In this document: positions 21,651-34,200 of the stretch, in pieces | Layout: each line of letters starts with the position of its first letter | Position numbering within the stretch: the first letter of the stretch is position 1 | NCBI GenBank assembly: GCA_016490735.1 | Contig: JAEMWC010000023.1 | Coordinates: forward strand, 2,157,501 to 2,221,500 | Source: Pachyseris speciosa | Taxonomy: Eukaryota > Cnidaria > Anthozoa > Scleractinia > Pachyseridae | DNA length: 64,000 bases | Direction of reading: 5' to 3' | Translations under genes and position numbers: made by a program | The notes under the pieces: generated by a model | Seen by the model: the letters and a program-made list of their open reading frames with translations, nothing else | Databases searched by the model: none | What the model was told of the DNA's origin: nothing

Positions 21651-22193
21651 CGAAGGCACGACTCAAGTCACTGAGGTAAGACAGCTAATATTTTCTTTTT
21701 ATGTGTTGAACTTGCTGTGTTTGACATTAAACACACACCCTTTTGCATTCATATAATACCAAGATCCATATAATATTTGAAGTAGTTTTGGGATGACCGA
21801 TTTGCTACATATGACGCAATGCCGATTTCATGAACTCTGGTTTATCAAAATGAAAGTGGACTTCGTCATATTGAAGGCCAGCTTTTGGCGCAAATGGAGA
21901 TTGCAGCTTCTTAAAGATGCTGGAGTTTTAAATGGAAGAACGAAGAACAGGTACACGTGAGGTTTGACATTTACAACGAGTAGACCAACGATTCCGATTT
22001 GAGTTGAATTTCTTCATTAGGTTTGATGTCCCCGCTATGCGGGGCTTTTAACAGACGTCTTTAGCGCCGGGGGCGGGGTAATAAGTCGTTTATTTACACT
22101 TGGTAGATGTTAAATTTCCTTCAACTGTCCTGATGCCTAAGGCACACCTGCATGAACATTAGTACTGCCCAGTTAGAAACGGTCACGACAATG

Positions 22194-22214
22194 TCACACT
22201 GCAATCCTTGGCGG
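22194..22214 (-). CDS. ABCC4: Possible terminal micro-exon of the ABC transporter
   Basis: Downstream of the GTGAGT donor a strong acceptor (TTTCTTATGTTCTTACAG) precedes seven codons ending in TGA, in phase 0. This would replace the last three residues by PPRIAV. Either ending is possible. Confidence 0.4.
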   Translation of the reverse strand, partial: PPRIAV

Positions 22215-25200
22215 CTGTAAGAACATAAGAAATACCTCAATGAAAACCCCAGAAAACTTAAATCCTGTTGAAAAGTTGCAGTAACTACTCCAGTTTTAGA
22301 AACTCACAATTCGAGCCATTTGACTCAAAGCGCTTTCTTTAGTGCTCACTAGTGTTTCAAAGCTATCAAATTCCTCAACTTGTCCATTTTTTAACACCAG
22401 GATCTTGTCACAGTCTCTAATTGTGTTCAAACGATGAGCTATAATGATGACTGTGGAGTCTCGCAGTTTCTCACGCACAACGCTCCAGATTGTTTGTTCG
22501 GTGTCTGGATCCACATGCGCAGTTGGCTCATCCAAGATAGTGATCTTGTTTTGTTGCAGCAGCACACGAGCCAAACAGATTAACTGCCGTTCTCCTACAC
22601 TGACATTTGAACCATTTTCTAACAATTCGTGATCCAAATGTCCCTCCAGACTTTCCACCAAATCTTTGAGTTGCACATCTTCTAAAGCTCGCCATAAATC
22701 TGCGTCTCGGAACTGTTCCATAACATCCAGGTTTTTTCTCAGCGATCCACTGAAAAGAACAGGATTTTGGCCAAGAAAGGATATACACCTTCGAGCTTCT
22801 CGGAGATTGAGCTTTTTTATTTGAACTCCGTCGAGTATTATTTGTCCATCAGGGTCTGGCATGCGCATAAGAGCTGCCACAAATGATGACTTCCCTGCAC
22901 CCGTGCGGCCTGCAATACCGATCTTTTCTCCTGCTTGGATGCTTAAGTTTACGTTCTTCAGCACTTGAGGTCCACCTGGATAGTACGTCAGTGATACGTC
23001 TTGGAATGTTATATTTCCTTCATGTGGCCAGTTTTCTGCGGGACGCCTTTCATCTTTGTGTCCAGGCTCAGAATCAATTTTGGTATACGTCATCACCCGT
23101 TCTACTGACGTCATGAGATTTTCCACGTCGGATGTTTTTCTAACAGCGAATGGAGTCAGTATCATAGTCTTAATGGCGTAAACCAAAGCAAGTCCAGCAA
23201 AGGCTAAAAGATAAAGGCATTTTATTGGTTTTTCAATCATTTATCTCTTTTCACAATGAAGTTTATTAACTTCAGGTTTGATTTATAATGGTAACTGAAC
23301 TGAGTGGAGTGCAATTTGGTCTGAAATCATACGCGTGATTTCAAAATTGAACGCAGCGCGAGTTCAGTTTGAAATCACAAGTATGATTTCAGACCAAAAT
23401 TGCATGACACGAAGTTCAATTACCACTTAATTACATTCATTTTGAAACCACGCAGTTTTTTGTCAATATTAATATTTGTTTATCCGTGAAATTTGATAGG
23501 TTAGTATTATTTCATTTTCATTTTGATGAGTTACAAAAAAGGATGCGATTAAATTTAGAGTAAAAAATGGTGAAATTTGGGAATGAATTGCACTGTTGAG
23601 GGCCAATCAGATTGCAAGGATCACCAGTGATTTCAAAATGGGTGTAGTAAATTTTGGTACTTATTCCGTACCATTTTTACCAAAGAAGAAATAGACGATT
23701 AAGGTCACTCCATACCGTTTGCTGTAACTCGATAAGACATTTCAGTATACTTTTGCAAGGAAGTACACTGTCGCGCAATTTGGATAAACACAAGGTGTGT
23801 TTTGAACAGTGATCTTTTTCAATGAGTTTTGTCAGTGTGTGTAGGAAAAGTCACTATTGCTTTAGTTTCTTTTTCTTCTAAGAAATGATATCTAATCTAC
23901 CTCTTCGTCTTAAACGAGTCAATCTGTGTAAATAGAAACTTCCTCGCAATTTTGGGTGGGGGTGGGGGAGAGGGGGGCGGAGGTTGGGGGTTGGGGTTTG
24001 GGGTGTTTTAGAATCAACTATCAGAAACAGTCATCATGCGGTCATTATGACTGCTATTTCAAAGGGTCAAGGTATTGAAACAAGGGTTTTGATTTTAAAT
24101 GTAATGACAGATTTTCTAGTTTCTTAGTAAAAGGAATTCAATGTTCATGTCGATTCTAGTGTGCAGTGTGCGCATTTGTCTGTTAGGGGCAAGGCATCCG
24201 GTACTTCGTTTTCCGACATTCACATCTGCACTGCTGGCGAAATTAAGGGTACGAAATGTAACAGGTAACAATTTTGCTTCCGTGGACAGAAATGATTATG
24301 TGATAAGTGGTCGCTCATGTTCTATTAAAATCAATGAAAACTTTCAAACTTTTGCTCTTTAAGGGGCTATGTCACGGTTATTTTACGGTCTTTGGGGCAA
24401 AATTCGGGTTAATTTAAGACTAAGAACATTTTTATACACAAACTGGTCTTAGATCTCCAACAGAAATACAAAAAGTTGTTTTTTTAAAGAAGAACAACGC
24501 GTAATCGGCTTTTAAAACAGTGGCCCACTTTTTTTCAAGTTGCAATCCGTTTCCATCCTGACCATCCGTAGCCGAGGAGTCTTATTTTTTAATTGTTTTT
24601 TTATTTGACTGCCTAGTAGAAATTTAGAACAAAACTGGAGCATTATTTTGAGTTTTCATCGGTATAAACATCTCCTGTGGCCTGTTAAATTCATACCAAA
24701 AACTTCGTGACATAGCCCCTTTGAAGTGAAAGTCGGTTACGAGAGTTGATTTGACTGGGAAATTGCTTGGTATTATGGAGAAGTGTTCTCCTTGGTCTTT
24801 GGACGTAAATTGCGATTCACGTTAACTTCCTTACCCCCGCCCCGTTCGACAAAAATCAGGTTCTTAACTGGTACTAAAACCCATTTTTAAGTTACGGTTC
24901 GTCATAGTCGCCCGTTAAGACTAGTTTGTTCACGACTCGTAGATTTAATCCTCTTCGAAAACTCCGATTTTCAGTGGTAACTCCAATTTCGGTAAAGCAT
25001 TAGCAAGTGGCCCAAAGTACCATGTTGCCGTTATATGTCTTTGAAACCCTTATAAGGAAATATCGCATTCCTAAGTGCTTTTAACCTGATCACAGTTTTC
25101 CCTGAAATTTATCACTGCTCTCCAAACTTCACATCTCGGCTAACTGTGATGGATTTTATTTATAGACTTTTTAATTTTTTTTAATTTTTATGACGTTTAG

Positions 25201-28200
25201 ACTTTTGCATCTTTTACATTGCTATATTTGTACTTTTTAATGTATAGATTATAATTTATTTGACGTTGTAAAGCGCATTTGAGCGTTAGGAAAATGCGCT
25301 ATAGAAATTTCTTAATTAATCTTTGTAGAGCGCTTTTCAATTGAGTGTCGTAAAACCAAAACCAAAGCAATTACTATGACCAATCACAACAGAAGTAAGA
25401 AGTGCAATGAACCAATCAGAATACGTAGCCGGCGCAAAGCGCGGGAATATACGCGCCTACAAGTCACAATTAGTTTTGGTTTTGCTTCTCATTGGCTAAG
25501 AAAGTGGCGCGAGTTTTCTTGGCCTATCACAGAGCGAAACAATGCAAAACCAAAGTAAATACAAATCAACTGTAAACCGCTCTATGAGTGTGAAACCAAC
25601 ACACCATAATCTTACTTATGGAGGAACATTGAAAAGATGCGCCATGTTTGAATTCTGAAATAAATCAGGAAAGTACTATTTCTTCCCAAACATGGCATGG
25701 GAGCACCATCAATTTATTCCAGCCAGATCTCACTTCATCGTAATTAACTGAAGCCAAGCTGTGTGAGGGGCTTTTCAGGGATAATGATACAAATACAAAC
25801 TATGTGAGAAACAAATAATTCAAATAAACTCAACATGATAAGAATCCCAACTGGCCGGAGGCAAACCAGTTGGCTATTTACAAGGATGACTGAGGAGTTG
25901 AACCAGGGACTACCCAGAACAACACCAGCTAGCGGCCAGAGCGGGATTTGAACCCGGGACAACCGCATTGAAATCCAGCGCCCTAACCGCTCGGCCACTC
26001 CAGACCTGCCTCCCATATATAAATCAAAGCAATTAATTAATTAATTAATCTCCACGTATAGCTACCTGCATCTTGAGCCACCAAAACTGCAGCAAGGGCC
26101 ACTGCACCTATGAAGAATGCAGCGAGTAGGTCCATACGCAAACTAAGCCATCGCCCACTTGCTTGCACCATAATTAGTGACTGGTTATGCACATCTTGAA
26201 ACCTACGACGAGAAATCTGGATTATTAAAATTTAACTTATGTTTATAGTATTTAGATATGCCTTACTTCCAGTCACTGGATAACACATTCTCTTAAAAGA
26301 TTATCAACTCTTTTCATTGAAAACGTTGGAAATAATCGTATCCCCTTTTTACACCTCTCCCCGCGAACCTGCACCACTGACTGTATTGTATATCTGACCA
26401 GTCGATATGCACTATATCTGTTCTGAGAAATAGCTAACGACATATCGCCAGTCACTAAAGCCAGTGAATTTTGGTTTTTATTCTTCCTTTTTCGCAAATT
26501 TTTTACACTTTGAGATACTTCTTTTTTTGTCTTTGCAGATGTTACTTAACTGTGTGACTTTTGGTAAATACTTGGAACTCTTAAGCACAAAATACCCAAT
26601 GTCCAAAATAACGGATTCAAGATGGTGGATGCATTGACAATTTTTATTCGCCCGTCTTTTGCCGTCATCATGTTGCGACCTCAGGGAACCGTTTTGGATT
26701 TTTGTTCACCCTCCAAGTTTCTTAGTTGTAGCTTGAATAACCTCGGAGAGACGGAGGGGAAGGACTTTCTAATAACGACGGCCATCTTACAGAAATCGCT
26801 ATCACGCTAATGAAGCAATGGCTTGAGAATTTTTGAGAGTGGTCCACACATACACATACCTGTGAAACTGATCCACGAAATCCCTTTCTCTCCCTCTTGT
26901 TCGAATTGTATCCAATCCATCTAGGGTCTCTGAAATGTGAGAATGCACGGGACTACAGCTAATGGACTCCAACCTCTTGAGTTCTCTGGATGTGTTTAAG
27001 TAATACCTTGAAATACACACAGCCAGCACAGCCAATGGAACAACTACAATTAGAAGCCAAGGATTCGTAACCACTGGAACAAGAATTCCCGTTAACGATA
27101 GCAAAATCATCTGGATTGCCATTAAAAGCGTTTTGGGTAGTACTTCGTCCAAACAGCCGACATCCTTGGAGAACCGATTCATGATCCTTCCCACGGGATT
27201 TGAATCAAAGAACAGAACTGGGGCTTTTAAAATAGCCACAACCATTTTGTCATGAAGGCGTTCAGAACATTGCAGAGAAACGGCGAAGAGACCATATGCT
27301 CGAAAGATAGCAAATGTGAAAGCTCCACCGACAAGACAGCCATATATAATAAAGTTCATCTTCTTTCGCTGTTCATCGGGGTGCTTCTTTGTAAGGTAAG
27401 AGAGCCAGACATCAGGAAAGACTATAAATGCTGAAAAACAAGAGCAAAGCCCTGAGTACATGAAATCGGTATAAACTCAGGCCATGCATGTTAGTATACC
27501 GCATGAGTCCGGACTGAGAGTATGAAGTCGTTACAAGAGACCGGCATAATGTGTTCATAAAGGTTTATTAAAAATAAAATGGATAGAAATATTACAATTT
27601 AGACTGACCTACAGGTAGCTTAGTTAATCGTGGCAGGCCAGTCTATTGAAACAGAGGCAATCATATTACAGTACAGGATTAAAAAAGAGAAAAAAAAAGA
27701 TAAGTGTATTTGTCCGAGATTGATCAAACCAAGAGAAGATAAAAGGTGAGAGAATTAATCCCCCATATAGGCCCTATCCCAACGTAATCCCTCTTAAGTT
27801 ATTTTTAGATGTCCTCCAAGATAAGGTGTTCCCAAGAGGGTTGAGTGATAGCCAATCAGATGTCCCCATTTTGACAGCTCCCACGCAATGCTTCGCGTCG
27901 TTCGCGATTTACCATCAAACAAAATGGCAGAGGATGTGGGAAGCCGGAAAGGTGTTTATACATTTTGTGGACGAACGCGACTTCAAGGAAGTGATTGTAG
28001 CAGGAAAACGCAAATTGAAAAAGATTGGTGCCTTATAGGATTTGTTTTAACAGCCGTCAGTGCGGAACGTTCAAGCGAGGACGACGAAGTCGAAGTCGAC
28101 TCGACCAGCAGTGAAATGGATAGCGCTGATGAAAACAACGATGAAAATACCGAAGGGAGCTGCAGCTCTGAAGAATTCTCTGAAAACCAAGAAAGCGAAA

Positions 28201-31200
28201 CGAAAACGTCAGGAAAAGCAGCTGCAAGCAATCGAAAGCCAAAGGCTTCATCTTCCAAGAAGAAAACCCAGGCGCGTAAAGTAAAAAACAGCTTAATAAC
28301 TAGTACTGAAGACGAAGTTGAAGAATTGTGTGATAAGCTGGAAATAAAGAGAGAGGAACTTAACGGTGAGACAAATCTTGTACGGGCTTTTCACGGAGAT
28401 CTTGAAAACTAGTTCCCTTACGGCTGCTTCATTCTTGAGGTCCACGGTTCCACGTTCAGCGCAATCCAAAATAATCACACGGACTCGTAATCTCCCGAAG
28501 GTGAAATGAGCAGCTTTACTGAACTTTCCGCTTGAACGTTCCGCACTGACGGCTGTTAAAATCCTAAGGCACCAATCTTTTTCAAGAGAGAGAGAGACTA
28601 AGATAATAAAGGTACTTGAAATTGTGCCTTCTCTAATGATTATTTCGATCAAATATTATTTTATCGATTTCGCTGTAACTATCTTCAGTTTTCAAAATGT
28701 CAAGTAGTACTCTTTTCATTTCTTACTTAAAACTATTTTTTGGCAACTTTTTTATTCTTTCAGGTATCCCATTCCACACGTTTGCTCCAACAGGTGAAAA
28801 AGAGTATTTTTGTCGGTCGATTCTAGAATTTTTAATAAAAACGTTCTGAGAGGTTGACGAACGGGTAGCATATTTGTGTATGCTAGAAGTTCTACAGAAA
28901 AGAATTAGAATATTTGACGGTGCTTGGTTTGCATTTATATGGTACATTAATTTGAGACAGCTTGGACATAAAGAAAACTTAAAGGTAAAACGTTTGTTTT
29001 GACAAATAGAGGGATAGCGAGCTCGTTTCTGTCTACAAAGTGAATCAAGCGTAGGGGCGCTTCTGTAGAATAGTGAGTTTATTTAGATGTGTTTTAGAGG
29101 CGTGGCCCCAGGACTAAGTCCATAGGAGAGATAAGGTGTTATAAGAGCATTATAGATATTTATAAGAACACAAAATGGTATTTACTTAACATTCCAACAT
29201 TTTTATTTATTTTGGTTATCAGTAACAGAATCGATATGGTTCTTCCAGGAAAGGTTTTCATCGATAAGAATGCCTAAATACTTAATTCAGTCAAGGTTTA
29301 CATTTTTGTTTGAATCATAATCAAATATACAAATTTGAGGAATATTTTGGATTTTCTTATGTAGGGTCGGAAGATGACATAGTTAGATTTCTTAGTATTC
29401 AATTTTAATATACTAGATGTTAGCCAATCGTTAAGTTTTTCAATCTCGTTGTCTACAGTCACTTCTAATTTTTTCAGGTTTTTATCAGCGAATGTAATAC
29501 TGGTGTCATCGGCAAAAAGAAGAACTTCAATTTGCTAGAACAATTATGGATATCATTTACGTAAAGTAGAAAAAGAAGGGGCCCTAACACAGAGCCCTGT
29601 GGTACGCCTCATGTGCATGCGCACATGTACCTCAGACCAGCTATAAATATGGCGAATGGTATACATTACACCGGTCTGAGTCATTCGTGTCCGTTCATAT
29701 CAGGGAATAAGTCTCACCGATCAGAGATATATATATATTTTTCAACTGAACTGGTTTCGTAGAAACAGAAGCAAGAATTATTACAACAACAACAACTTAA
29801 ATGGGTAAAAAACACAATTACTGGTGACCCAGTGGTTTACATTGTGGCCCAAAATACAGAAAACTAATTTAAAAATTTATAATTCACATTTTAAAAAGTG
29901 GTTGAGAAATGATTTAAATTAAAATTATGAGCAAGGGTGTCTTTACCAAGAATCTTTTAAAATTGAGCAGTCTTTTTATATCCTTAGTGCATTAGTGTGA
30001 ACACGACCTGAAGTAGTATCGGTATGACTTTATGTTGATTTGATGTAATCAGAGCTGAATGGCCATGGCAGCTTTTAATCTCAGGCAACATTGATACCCT
30101 TTGGAACTTTGGCTTGCTTTGCTTTGGAACTTTTTTGTGTATGTTTGTGAAAAAAATAAGCTTTGAATTTCCGAGTCTTTTCTCCAACGGCAGACTTGGG
30201 GAATGGTGGTCACTGAACTATTTCATTCACGAGTTGGCTTATAGGATTCCTTTGGTTTGATTTGTTTTTATTGCACTTAGAGAGGATTTTAGTGGATTTT
30301 CTCTCAAATCGTCGGTTCTAGGGAAAAAAGTCACACCTAACGCAGTATACTAGGAAGCTAAACATAAAATGTCATTGTGCTTTATCAACTCTACTGAGAC
30401 AACCATGCAAGTTCCAGAACAAATGCTTTGAGCACTTAAATTGAATGATTACCTTGTATAAATAAAGGTTAAAGATTAAAGAATTATAATTTGACCTACC
30501 TTGAGTGATTAAGCACAAAAAATTAGTGCGATGACGATCAGTGATGATGCCCCGCTCCTGATGTAGTTCCAGTAAAGTTTAGACGAGACCTTTCCGATAA
30601 CGCGATCTTCTTCTGATATCTGGAGACCTTTATCCTCACTGGTTTGCGGGACAATTCTACCACAGCTGTCGGAAACTCTACTGACCTCTTCATTCTCCTG
30701 ATCGGTGCTGGACTCTGCGTCGTTTCTTTGAAATTTCTTATAGAGTGGATCAACGGTTGTATTAAGAATACCTGTTTCTTTTAACTCAGCGAGGCTTCCT
30801 TTCCCCAACACATAACCTTTGTAAAGCATGATCACCTGACTAGATTCTTGCATGTGACGTTCCTGGTGAGAGGTAAGTACCAAGGTTTTGTGACTCAGAA
30901 GGCCTTTGATGCACTTTTCAAAGATATGTTGGCCCACTTTGAAATCCACAGCACTCAGCGGGTCATCCAATAGGTAGATATCTGCATCGGCATAGACTGC
31001 ACGAGCCAAGCTCACTCTTGCCCGCTGACCTCCGCTTAAAATTACACCTCGTTCTCCAACAATTGTTTCATCACAGCCGGGAAATTGCTGCATGTCTTCC
31101 GTTAGGGCACATGCCTCAATGGTTTTCGTGTACTTAGTTTCATCGTATGGCTCACCAAACAAAATGTTTTCTCTTATAGTCCCAGAGAAGACCCAAGCTG

Positions 31201-34200
31201 TCTGAGGCACATACACAACGGTGCCTTTGCAACAAATTTCTCCACTTGAAATTGGGGCTTCGCCAGCGATTGCTGATAGAAGAGTAGACTTTCCACTGCC
31301 TACTGGTCCGGTGATGACTGTCAACTCCCCTGACTGAACGGTGAACTCGATGTCTTGCAAAATAAATTCATCTTCGCGCTTGTTTTGTGTCTTGTTTAAT
31401 GTTGTTATCCTTAATACAGTAGCAGGTTCTGGACACTTCACCTCATTAGCGGCGTAAAGGTGCTGATTTACTACGCCATGATCCGGGTGATTCAGAGCAC
31501 TGGTATCGGTGTCACTACTGCTATCAGCATCCTCTAAAAGAAGAAACTCTGCAATTCTGGTTAATGAAGCATACGCATCGAATGTTTGCTGTAAAGCATA
31601 AGCAAGAAAAAGGAAATGGACATTCTTAATACACTGGTAAAGGAAATCAGCATAAAAACATTAACTGGTGTGAGAGGCTGGCCAGTTAGTACTAGAGTGA
31701 TGACAGACACCAAGGTCGCCAAAGATGTTGAAGTGTATTCCAATGCAGCAATACCAGACAGAATGGCGCTCTTGCTACGAACGATGTCTACTTCTTCTCT
31801 GCAACAAAAATGGAGACCAACGGTTGGACACCACGTATTCTAAAATCGTATGGTAAATAATTAACAACTTAAGAAAATCGCAATGCCGAAAAAAAGAAAA
31901 CAGAGTAGTGACGTTACTCACGATCCCCGGGGAGTTTAAGAGCCCGTTAAAATCTCGAATAAAACCAAAGGAATAGCAACCGACGCCTAAGAAGGGATCA
32001 GCCTTAGAGCTAAAGCAAGTGGCCGCCTTATAGGTGATAACCACTGACTAGTGGTTGATCACGCGCAAGGAAAAGATGTTGTCTCTTTCTTCGAGGAAAA
32101 ACATGCATGGAAAGGGGGAGTTCGCTAAAAGTGTTGCACATTATGTTATCTGTTATTCTTTAATTCAAATTCGAAGATCTACACTGTATTATATTTATGC
32201 TCTGTCCGGAATATTTTTTTAGCTTGACGATCATGGCATTATGCTGAGACGACAACGAACACGTGATGAAATACATTTTTCCTTCGCAAAGTTTTGTTCC
32301 GGATCTCTTTCAAAAACTGGATTTCTTTGACAATACGAACAGCACTCTTTACAAATTTGGGTCTAGCTGCTGAAAATGGGGTGCCCGCTTATTAGGGCCT
32401 TGACCGTAAAGTAGAAAGGCTAGGATGTCAGCAACTAAGCGACACAACAGAAGATCAAAGATGCCCTATATGATCTGGAGGAGCCGACGGCCTGAAGCAG
32501 TGAGGTAGAGAGCATTGTTTTTTGTGAGAAGGATTTGACAGAGTTGAAAAAGAAGGCCAGAATAGCCAGTAGAGGGATCGGTAAGCATCCTGGTACTGGA
32601 ACATGCAAAGCAGGAAGAAACTTCGACACATACAAAGCGATATCATGGGACTGCCAGTAATTACACGTCTTAATCCGAAAAAAGTAGACAAGTTTTATAT
32701 GAAACTGTTATGTACCGTGTCGAACTTGAAGAGGCTCGGAAAACTGCGTGACGTGGCGTTATGCGAGGGAGGTATCTGACAAGTTGGAGATAATCTAGGC
32801 TGGCTTAGTGCGAGTTCAAAACAGCTGGTAACTGTAGGCATTTTCCCAACTGATTGGAGCCTCAAAACAGTGCACAGAAATAAACTTTGTGGAAGATGAA
32901 GAAAGTTCCTATCTACGCGCGAAGAAATTTTAAGCCCAAGATCGAGTATCAATACGTACATGTTTAAAGTGCACCTGACACCAACTAAATCTTTGCACCT
33001 TTTTGAAACGCATTGCGTCTTTTTTTACCAAATCTTGACCAGTAATCTTGAATTTTCATAGGCTGTAAAAAGTCGCAAAATCTGGCTATCGTCTGTTCCA
33101 CGACCGGGTCAGAAGGGCCTTGAGTCTATTATCGTTTTAACGTCGCAAATTGATTTACATCGCATTAAGTCTTTGTAAACATGCATGCAAAGCAGTTTGT
33201 GACGTCAAATCGAGAATAGGCCCAAGCCTCTTCCGACTCGGTCGTGTACCAGATGAAACAATAACTACAAGGTGAACGATTGTCTTATATTTGCCACTGA
33301 ACACTAATCGTCTCAACATTATGGCTGGGAATCACTGCCCCCACGCCGAAAGAGTGTCTCAGTGTGCCTAAATTGTGGCCATTATACATCTTAGTTGCGA
33401 TAGGGAAGGCCAAGTGTTAACAGCCACATGGTCTGCCATTCACTCTGTCGTGTTCCCAGTCGGTGGTGTAGAAGTGGAAGAAGTGAGATGCTGTACTCTT
33501 TTAGAGACTGGTGCCGGAAGTTCATATGATTAAGCTACTTTGCTCGGGTTAAATACCATGACAACATATAGGCTTTGATTCATCTTAACCAGTGGTTAGC
33601 GCTAACCATGTTTCGAGCAACTCAGCCCTGATCGAAATGATGCTGGGACTTCCATCTGGGGATGTGGTGCTTACTTGAGGTTATATGTAGGAAGTTTTGA
33701 AGGGGATTTTCAGTAAATGATTGAGGTCACTTGTGTCCAGAAGCTAACGCTATTGGATCTCAAAAGCTTGAAATAAACGGAGGTCCTTGAGGCATATACG
33801 CCAGTGTCATACAAGGCAGTGCCGAAGATGGCCAATAGTGAGACAAACGGTGTATCTTTAAAGTTTTTTTTTCCGGGAATAAGGAACAAGTGTATTATAA
33901 AATGAAGGAGCAGTTATGAGGCAGCCCCAAGGGATTGTACCAAACAGAACTCACTTGGAGAGGGAATAATGGAGGCAACCTTCGGAGGTTTGATTCTTCA
34001 CTACCGCAAATCTTGTATCAGGGGCACCCAACGAGGCAAATCAGCCGAAAGCTGTAGAAAGGCATTTTTTAAGTCCTTATAGTGTTAAAAGGCTGTTTAA
34101 AGCAATGTTTTCATAAGCTAGAAGAAGTTCATCTGTTCGGATTCCCTAGCTGAAAATTTAATGGACCGAAAATGTCAGGGAACAAAATCGTCCGTTGAGA

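Noticed and set aside
32435..32961. Minus-strand frames as missing ABC transporter exons
   Set aside because: No membrane or NBD motif matches, and exons 2 and 3 join in phase without an intermediate exon.
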